Assembly: GCA_016490735.1 (NCBI GenBank)
Contig: JAEMWC010000034.1
Coordinates: 759,501 to 823,500 of the forward strand
Direction of reading: 5' to 3'
Source of the DNA: Pachyseris speciosa
Lineage: Eukaryota; Cnidaria; Anthozoa; Scleractinia; Pachyseridae
DNA length: 64,000 nucleotides
Part shown: piece by piece, positions 1 through 9,900 of the stretch
Layout of the letters: each line of letters begins with the position of its first letter
How positions within the stretch are numbered: the first letter of the stretch is position 1
The notes under the pieces: generated by a model
What the model was told of the DNA's origin: nothing
Seen by the model: only the letters and a program-made list of their open reading frames with translations
Databases searched by the model: none
Position numbers and translations under genes: made by a program

Positions 1-97
1 TCACGGGGCAACCGAGCTCCACAAAAAAATTCTTTTTAACATTGCTTGAGTTTGATTTATAGTTTCACATCAATATTTCGTTGTTTTGTTGTTCTTT

Positions 98-100
<3 letters not shown>

Positions 101-162
<62 letters not shown>
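101..162. repeat. (GT)n microsatellite
   Basis: Near-pure GT dinucleotide run on the plus strand. The remaining bases of 1-183 show nothing recognisable. Confidence 0.95.
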
Positions 163-167
<5 letters not shown>

Positions 168-183
168 GTTGTTGTTGTTAATG

Positions 184-376
184 TTACACGAGCCGATTTT
201 TAACGCCGATTTTTAACGCCGATTTTTAACGCAACATTGTCGCGTTAAAAGTTGTCTCGTGAAACATGGCACACAGGGCAATTTTTAACGCAACATTTAA
301 TTTGTTGCGGCAACATGTTGCAGGTTCACAAACCTGCGCGGTATCAAAAATCGGCGTTCATAATCGGCTCGTGTAA
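184..376. mobile_element. Short foldback element with terminal inverted repeats
   Basis: Begins TTACACGAGCCGAT and ends with its inverse ATCGGCTCGTGTAA, with the arms continuing about 30 bp (a few mismatches). A three-fold repeat of CGATTTTTAACGC lies just inside the left arm. Too short to encode a transposase, so non-autonomous. From 377 to 800 I see nothing recognisable. Confidence 0.75.
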
Positions 377-800
377 ATCACCCTTATGATTGGGGATTGG
401 GATGGGAAATAATTTTCCCATCACGTAACTTTAGGGAATATAAAATACGTTCCAAACTGTTTCTACTGAGATTGGCGATATAGCTTGACACAGTCAGATG
501 ACGTTAGAATTACGTCATTCTTCCACGTATGCACCATCATTGAGCTTTCACTTTTTCCACAAAACTTGAACAACCAACAAAAGTGGAATATCGAATCTCA
601 TTCAAAAAAAATGAAAACCCTAAGTTTTGAGCGGCTTTCATAAAGTGTGGTTTATTCAACTCTTTGTAACCTGAGCTGAGGTGGACAAGTTACGTGATAT
701 ATAGTCCACCGATCTTTGATGCGTATCCAATAATTTGCTACGAAAACGAAAGTTGCATTATGGCATACTTGTAATGGCTGAAAACTTGTTTAAGACATAC

Positions 801-3800
801 GTTGATATGCAGCGTGTCAGCAAGAATCTCCAGTTGTTCAATAAGAGGTAAGTCCTTCTTTTTCTCAGTCGTTTTAACAACAGTTGTTTTTGCCACCAAT
901 CGTTCTTTCAAGTAGTTAGCATGGATGATCCGACCAATAGCTCGATAACGGCCTAAAATACACACAGATCATTATTCTCAAATTCATTATCATATTGTTA
1001 TGTTAGATATTTGCTGTGGTAGGTAGATGCTTCATTTTTTTTTCTCAGCATCTATTTCTAGTTGGATTAAATCAGAGACCATCGTGGAAAAATTTGGATT
1101 TGGTATTACGCATTTGAATATTTACTTTATTACGCAATTTTTTGAAACTCTCCCAGTGGGTCTGTGAGGCATATTTTATTGCCCGTTTGTTGTGATAGTC
1201 TCGATTTCTCATGAGGTCCTTGACGTGAGGTGTAATCCAGGGAACGGAGTTCCCTCTTGTTCTTTTGTGTCGTATGGGTGCATGCCTATTTAATGTCTCA
1301 GTGAAAAAGGATTTCCATACATTCCAACATGTGTTGGGATTATTGATTTGTTGAATCACGTTCCAAGGCATTCGGGATAAATCTTCAACGAAAAGCTAAA
1401 AAAAAAAACTTATCTATTGTTGCTGTTGTTGTCATCGTCGTTTTGCTAACTGGAATATACAGCACTTCTGAAACTCGCTCTTCGTAAAAGGTATTTAAAA
1501 CGAAAACAAAGCAATTTCTCTAAAAAGGAATAAAAACCGCAATGAATTGCAAGAAATTACATTTAGTTGGCGCTAAGCGCTGTGAAATGCATACTGGGAA
1601 GTCACAATTGGTTTGGTCTTACTTCTTATTGGTTGAAAAAGTGGCACGAATTTTGACAGCAAACCAGAGAGCCAAGTCATGCGGAGCCACAAAACCCAAG
1701 AATTACCTTCGACCCTTAAGGGAAAAGCACCTTGTTTGGATTAAAATCATAACGAATTCTTTTGTCACCTCCTGTCAATTCCACAATCGAAGGCGTGAGA
1801 AGCCAAGTGGGTAAAGAAACATCGTAATTTTTCGGCAAGCCTCCACCGCTCTGCTGGACATCAACACAAGATGCTGAAAGAAAAATAGAATCCTAAAGCT
1901 GTAAAAGACCTTAGCCATAAGTTATACAATAAATACAGATATAAAAAAGAGGCCACGAACTTCTTTGCTGGGAATTGGTGTTTGAAGCGAAAGGAGAATA
2001 ATAACTACATTGGTAGAAAAGATGACGACATTTCATTAGCAAATCAAAAACATTAAATTAAGGAGCAGTGCCACGGCCAAGCATGGGCGATGATGTCTCG
2101 AGTGAGTAACAGATTTTTTTATCTGGACGCCGTCTACAATTTGGTCCGTAGGATTGATTTCGGCCAGTATTTCGTTTAACACGCATTGAGGCCTCAGCTA
2201 TATTTCTCTTTTACAGATTTTTGTTTGTTTGTTCTGTGCCACATGGATGGCGTTGATAATCGAATGGCTTTATTCCAGGGCTGCATATACTACCCACATT
2301 GTTTTCCATCTGATATAAAATGCTCCGTTGTCATCATAAAAAAAGCTCAATTGGAACTGAACGGCCTGGGGTTGAGGAAATGTGTAGGTTTCGCTAAGGC
2401 ACCTGTTTGCCTTCCACAGAATAGAACAAATCGGTTCACCATTTTGGTAAATCTAGCTTGTGGGGTATAAAAACCATGCCGTAAAATTTGGCTATGCTCT
2501 TTTCTATCAACAACTACGTGTTGTTAGCTGTAACCACACATTTGCTAAGTGGTATTTTCGTTTGGCTATCCTTCCTAGGCCTCGTTAATTTTTTTACAGT
2601 CAATCTGTTTTGGGTCGCGTGTTCAGACGGGAAAAGGTCGTCTAGAATATGTCACCGAAACCAATTCACCGTGTTAGCCTGGTACTACACCAACCAGACT
2701 ATATGTATTTTACCTCTTTATTACTCATCTCCTACGCAGACGCTCTTTGGCCTCGTCACGCGTTCCCTACCCACGAACGCCTCCTGAACTGAACTGCCAC
2801 CGTTCGCTGGCGGTTAGCCTATTGTATAACAGATAGCCAATAACGAGCTGCGTAAGAATGGAAATCGACACCCGCGGAGAAAATTCCGCCAAACGATTCT
2901 CAAGCATCGTCTGGAATAAATCCCAGGGTCGAAGTCCTACTTTTCACAAATTGGAAGACGAACTATGATTGGCGGGAGTGACAGTTCATTTGAGCAGACG
3001 TTCGTGCGGGAGGAAAGCGCGACGGGCCCAAAGACGTCTGCGTTGGAGGCTTCTTTATTACCTATTTGTGCAATTTTAGCTTTTTCGGCCCTTTCCTCCA
3101 TTGCTGTGTGAAGTAAAAAGCAAGTTAATAACAGATGTTGGGCAACCATCCCCAATATATAAATTGATAATAGAAGGCAAAGAAGGACATTACAGGTTGT
3201 ATTTTAATTAACGAATACAAACAATAAAAAGTATTTAATGACGAAGCCTACATCACATTAAAGTGGCTTACAGAAGGGTCATCAAAATATCTAAACTATA
3301 TTTAAGTGAGAAAAAAATAAGAAAGGACAAAACGAAATAGTAATCCAGTAAAGTAAGCAAATTACAAACTCAAGTAGGGGGATTAAAATTTGACTTTTTA
3401 CAGACCACTCTAAAATGTAGCTAAGGTAGGTGTCTCTCTTAACATAATGTGAGGAAGGCATTCCAAACATTCGTAGCAAAGTTTAAAGGAGTCCAGTGTC
3501 CCCATCTTAGAAGCAAGAGATTTAAGAATATTAAACTTAGATCTGGTATTATAACTATTCAAACTGCTATTGAACGAACAGTGAAACGGGTGCACACAAA
3601 TAACTCTTTGTGAGAAGAAAATGAGTTATAAATCGCTAATTTCGAGGAGGCAAATCACTTTTGTAGGGGAGCAGGATTGGCGTAGTGGTGAGAGCGCTCG
3701 CCTTCCACCAATGTGTCCCGGGTTCGATTTCCGGACTCGGTATCATATGTGGGCTGAGTTTGTTGGTTCTCTACTCTGCTCCGAGTGGTTTTTCTCCGGG

Positions 3801-3936
3801 TACTCCCGTTTTCCCCTCTCCTCAAAACCTGCATTTGATTTGATTTAATTTGATTTGATTTGAGATTTGTAACTAGTAGGCGAAGAACCACTTTGTGGAA
3901 GTACTAGTAATAAATCGTTATTAATATTAATATTAA

Positions 3937-3972
<36 letters not shown>

Positions 3973-6900
3973 CTTTTTATGACGCTTACGCTCTGGCAGA
4001 TGTTATGCCGCATTTACACCAAAGAAGCAAGTCATAGCCAATGGTCAAAGGTCCTTTGGGTCATTCCTTTTTGTTAGTTTTCTAGAACCTTTCTCAGAAT
4101 CGTTGCTGTTCCTAGCAACGCTGTTTTCTGCAAGAGTACTGTCTTGGTAGCAAAACCTAGCTTCACAAGCCATCCATCTAACCTTTTGCTTACTCCTCCA
4201 AGTGCACCAACAACTATCGGTACCACTTCTACATGTCTCATCCCCCATAAATTCTTACTTGCTCTCTTTAACTCCTGATATTATTATTATTTTTTTTTTT
4301 TTTTCAGGAAAGATTAACTACGTGATGACAATGCAGGATAAAATAAATCCTCGTTCTTGCTCCTTGAATTTCGTAAAATTATTTTGGAATAATTTTGGAC
4401 TAAAAAGTAAACAAGAATAGTAAAATATACAGTATCTCATCTCGTAAGGTCTTCCTTAAGAAGTTTCTTAAAATTGGGGAGCGATTTGGCTCCTTTTAAT
4501 GTTCCAGGCAATTTCCACTACCATTTTTAATTGGTTAGCCGTTGACAACTTGTTTTGACAAGGCTCTGGATCTCTCATGCGAATAATTCAAAATTTGATC
4601 TCTTCCCATTGCTACACGACTGGAGCCGAGAGATTAGAAGTTGCTGTTTGTATGCTGTGGCTTAGCAGATTTTGATTTGATCTTTATCGAACTATATTCT
4701 ACATCCCAGTTTTAATATAAGAAGGGAAGGGTAGATGATCGGATGAACACTACAGAGATGAACTTAGACGTAAAATGAACGGCACAGTAAATTTTATCTT
4801 TTTAACCATTTTCGGCCAAGAGGGGTCGTATACGACCCCACAATAGACCGATGCTTTGAAAATCTACAACTTTCTCAAATCCCGAACTACGGTTGAAATA
4901 AACCATCTTTTTTTGCCAAATGATCATTCGTTTAGACTTTATTATCCCGTAAACTGACAGAAGCTCCTAATTTTCACTTAATATGACTGTTTATTCTCTT
5001 TGAAAAACAAAATCGCCCTTAAACAACACCAAAATTCACGCAACTTTGTCTTGAAATTTTCAAGATAAAAATTCCTATTGAAGTTAAAAGTTCACATTGC
5101 CAGCAAACTTTGACTCCACCTCTTGCAATCTGTTCCACGTTTACCTGCTCACCCTTTAGCCCGACCCCGATAACACTGTTTGATTTCAGTTGCTCTCACA
5201 GTCTGTAATTTTCACGTTTGTGACCCAAAGGAATTCTGGGATTTTCTTGTTTAAGAACAGCATGGAAGCCTGCCAATTTCCATTTCACATATTTTTTAGA
5301 ACCGGGTAGAGCCACCCGGTTCTGCTGGCAAAACATTGCACCGATTGCATTATTTACAAGTCAAAACTCGCCAAAATTGTCCTGCCAGGTCCTGGAATCC
5401 ACTCACAAAACGGCGAAAGACACAACTTCACTCCGTGGCCATCACTCGCTCGCATACTTTCGGCGGCCTACTTCGTGTGAAATTGCTTCTCACCTCCGTT
5501 TTCTTTCAAAGGATTGCCTTTACCCATCAATCCAGCTTTATGATGCCAGGCAGGGGGCTTCTGAGGTGGAAAATGGCTCCAAAAACACACTTATAAATCA
5601 AATAAGCAACGAATTGTAGCTGCAGTGTTCGTTTAGAAATAAACGTCAGCTAGCGTGACAAGCGTGAAAACAAAGATAGAGCCTTCGGTGTTGTGGCCCA
5701 GCGAAGTCGCCGTGGTAACCCCTTATATGGAGTAGCCAGGTCGATTTGACCTCCTACCCTCCGAAAATTGAAAAAAAGACGTACAAAAAGTCCGTCCGAA
5801 AAGGCTTAAGGTTTTGTTTGATTTTCACTTAAAATATTATTTTATGCCACCTCATCATGTTATGTAATGCCATAACATGCTGTATCATATCATGACATGT
5901 CATTTCACGTCAAGAGAAATTTGACAAATAACAATGGAATTTTGTCACCTCTTCTAAGGTCTTCTGCCTGTTTCTTTGCAGCTTTTTGCGCATTCTCCGC
6001 TGTCGTCACTATTGCTGTGTGCGGTACAAAGTAAATTAAAGGTAACAGTATTGATTGTGACTCATAATGTTATTTTCTGTCATCTCATGCCATGTTACGT
6101 AATGACATAACGTGCTGTATTAATAATTCATAAGAGTTATGACCAATCTACGCGTAGTATTTGAGTCACATGTATACCTATCTAAACCCCAATGCAAATC
6201 ATTAACTTTCATAAAAGAGTGCTTCTCAGCTAATTAGTATGCACTAACTTTGATACAGATCTCTACTGTTGGCATGACAAACACAATCTAGTGTTTCATT
6301 TAAGATAAAATATTCGCGTCCGACCTTTATGGGCTTTAAAGAGGCTCGCCTGCGGCTCGCCGTTTTAAATACCCATAAAGGTCTCCCGCTCATATCAATG
6401 TACTAAGGCCCGGGCAAACGGTTTCAACATTGTTGAACAGCAATGGTCCAGTTTCGAGTTCGCCATGACCTCTGAATAAAAGTACTGTGAACGCATTTGC
6501 ACACCATTAGCCTCGACCTAAAGTAAAATATTCACAAATTCCAGCAAGAAGCTGTTTACAGCTCTGTGTATTGTTTAATTTTTAAATCTGTGGCACCTTT
6601 CCGCCGGTATTTGTGAATATTTTACTTTAGGTTGAGGCTAACGGTAAACAACTGCGTTCTCAGTGCTTTTATTCAGCGGTCATGGTGAACTCGAAACTGG
6701 AATATTCTCGCTTTTACCGGAATTCCCGGAAATTTCTGTACCATTTGTCCACAATTACCAGTGCCAGACTCCTCACGGTGAAACGTTTTAATTTGTTTTT
6801 TGCTGATAACCAGACCCCGGCCCACTGGCATCCGAAACTTCGGATCAAATGATACGGTTTAATCCGTCCCGCTTCCTTGGAGGGAAATTAGTCCAGTTCC

Positions 6901-9900
6901 ATTTGTCCAAAAAGATGCATTGAAAATTCCTTTCAAATAATAATAATGAGCTTTATTTAACCAGGGAACACCTTCAGCAGTCTGTTCTCCCAGGTGCCCC
7001 CGACTGAAATGGCAAGCGCTCATATTGAATGGAAGTTGAATCGATGTTGAATAAGTTTTTAAAAAGGCTTTTAAACTTTGCTTGAACTTCTTTCAACATT
7101 GCTTTTGTTATCGCGAATATTGAACGATGTCGAAGCCGTTTGTCACCCGCTTTCAACATTGTTTGGAATGCGCGTGCGCACGATCGGTCTCTCAAAGGCG
7201 TATCCATAGTAACAACTACGGGCCTGAATACCAGGCCTCTAGTTAACCTTTGTTCAATCTAATGTTAATGATGTGCTGAAACCGTTTGCCACCCCTGGCG
7301 TTCACCATCGTTCAACATCGTTCAACAGGGTGCAACAAAATCGAACGAATGCTGCAGCAAATGTTGAAGCCGTTTGTCCGGGCCTTTACATGACATGTCA
7401 TTTCACGCCAAATCAAATTTAACAGATAACACTGGAATTTTGTTACCTTTCATAACGCCTTCCACCTGTTTCCTTGCAGCTACTGCCGCACTCTGCGCTG
7501 CTTTCACTACTGCTAACATTGACCCTAAACGACCAAAATGTATTTCTATTTAAAGCGCTATCTAAAGCCATTTACAGAGAAATAAGATCCAACTACGAGC
7601 GTATTCCAACCGCACAAGCGAAATTAGAAGAACAGTTTGCCATGCAGCTCTAGCCTTTGTTGGAAAGAGATCCACAAACTACCATTTTAACTGGCTTTAC
7701 GAATACCTTTCTTCATGAAATTGGATTGAAATCCGGCAACAGCACTGTGCACGTTTTGTGATGAAGAGAGCGAGTCCCTTGAGCATTTTATTACTTCATG
7801 CGGCCTAACAGAGAGTTGACTCAATCGTGAGACAATCGTGAGACAAAAGATTAACTCAGCTATCATTTGAAACCACGATGATGAACACCTTTCATAATAC
7901 TTTATTTACTGGTGCAATGATATCCACATTAAATTAGAAAAATTATCCGACGTAAATAAGGTCTTTGGAATTTGGGACAGAGCTAGAATTGAGGATTTTC
8001 TTCTACTGAACCATCTATTAATCATTGCCAAGCAACACATTTATGATTGCAGAAACAATCTTATTCACCCATCACTAAGACTAAATTTTCTTAGTAAGGT
8101 TAATCATACTTATCAAATCGAATCTAAAATCAACAGACTTGTCAAATACGAATCCAGCTATAACCTCAAATGGAGCATTTTGTTTTTCTTTTCTTTTGTT
8201 TTGTAGTTTATGTAATGTATTATTGTATGTTTGCTTCCTTTAATTATGCAGTTTAATATTGTATGGAGGATTTCTGTAGTTCATGTAGTGTATTATTGAA
8301 AAGAGGCTTCGCATAGTTTCTTATGTAATGTGTGTTTTTGTCAGTAGGGTTAGTGTACTCTATGTTGTGAGTATTTATTGGAAAATATTTTGTCATCAAC
8401 AATAAAAACGAATAAAAAAAAATAATCCTGTGTACGGTACAAAGTAAATTAAAGGTAACAGAATGACGTTGATTTTGACTCGTAATGTCATTTGATGTCA
8501 TCTCATGTCATGTTATGTCATGTCATAACGTGCTGTATCATATCATAACAAGTCATTTCACGTCAAGTCAAAGTTAACAGATAGCAATTGAATTTTGTTA
8601 CCTCTCGCAGCCTCTTCTGACTGTTTCTTTGCAGCTTTTTTGGCATTCTCATTTGTTATCGCTATTGCTGTGTGCGGTACAAAGTAAATTAAAGGCAACA
8701 GTTGTTGATTTTGACTCATAAAGTTATTTTATGCCATCTCATGTCATGTTGTGTAATGTCATAACATGCTGTATTATAACATGACATGTCATTTCACGTC
8801 AAGTCAAATTTAACATATAGCAATGAAATTTTGTTACCTTTTGCAACCACTTGTGCCTGTATCAATGCAGCTGTCAAAACAGATGAAAGATAACACATGT
8901 TGAGCTACCACCACATAAACATACATTACTAAAACAGAGCGGATTTCGGATTGAGTTTCTACAGTGGCTACAAAGGGACATGCATGTCGAGCTCTCGCAC
9001 TTTTTTTTTCTTGCGATGCAGTTGCGAGTCTCTGCTTGCGATTTTTGGATAAAACAATGCCATATGGCATTCATTTGGTAGGCCAAGATACTTTCTGAAA
9101 CAACATGGATCCACGGCTATGACTGTCTCTTTGTTTTATTTTTCATATGTACTGTCTCAAAAGTGGCACCTTCGAGCTACTCACCCGTGACAGCACTCTT
9201 CCCGTGATAAGCAACAAAGCACTAATGCTCGAGGAGATAATACAGAACCATTTTGATTTTGAATAATATGAATTGCCTTATTTTTATTAAGTGTACGTAA
9301 CACAACTTATCTCGTTGAGGTATTTGACAAGAATTTGAAGGCATTTGGATTGTACAAGACTTCGGCGCCCTACTGATCTAAATGTGATGATGTAGTACAA
9401 TCACATAGCTTGGGCAAAATGTATCACGGAAAACATAAACGAAGTCATGTGGGACTGGATTACCAGGCCTGCGAGTCAAGTCGCGGGTCACTAGTAGTGA
9501 CTCGCAAGTCGCAAGTAGCAAGTCACAAATCACAAGTCGCATGTCGCATGCCGCATGCCGCATGTCGCATGTTGCAAGTAGCAAGTCGCATATCGCAAGT
9601 GGAAAGAAGCAGCCCCTAAAAACAGTAGCAATAATGTGGGAGAAATGAATGTCCCTTTGAAGCCACCGTACGTTTCATATAATATAGATCACTCTTTTCG
9701 AGAAAGATCTAATTCATCACATTTCAGGAAAGATTAGCCAATAAAGACCAATATAGGACAAATCGATCTTCATCTTACGTTGGCAAAATTATTTGCAAAA
9801 CAACGATTAGTTTAAGATGATAACTTGCTTTGACAAGGCTGTGGGACAATCACTACAATTAAAGATAGCAATGATATTTTGTTACCTTTTTTCATCTGTT

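Noticed and set aside
1542..1814. 90-codon plus-strand frame MNCKKLHLVGAKRCE
   Set aside because: Overlaps a sequence that recurs in diverged form at 62940-63180, where the frame is not kept; treated as a dispersed repeat.
3663..3740. Possible tRNA gene
   Set aside because: A and B boxes are present, but the acceptor and anticodon stems do not close and a SINE body and tail follow.
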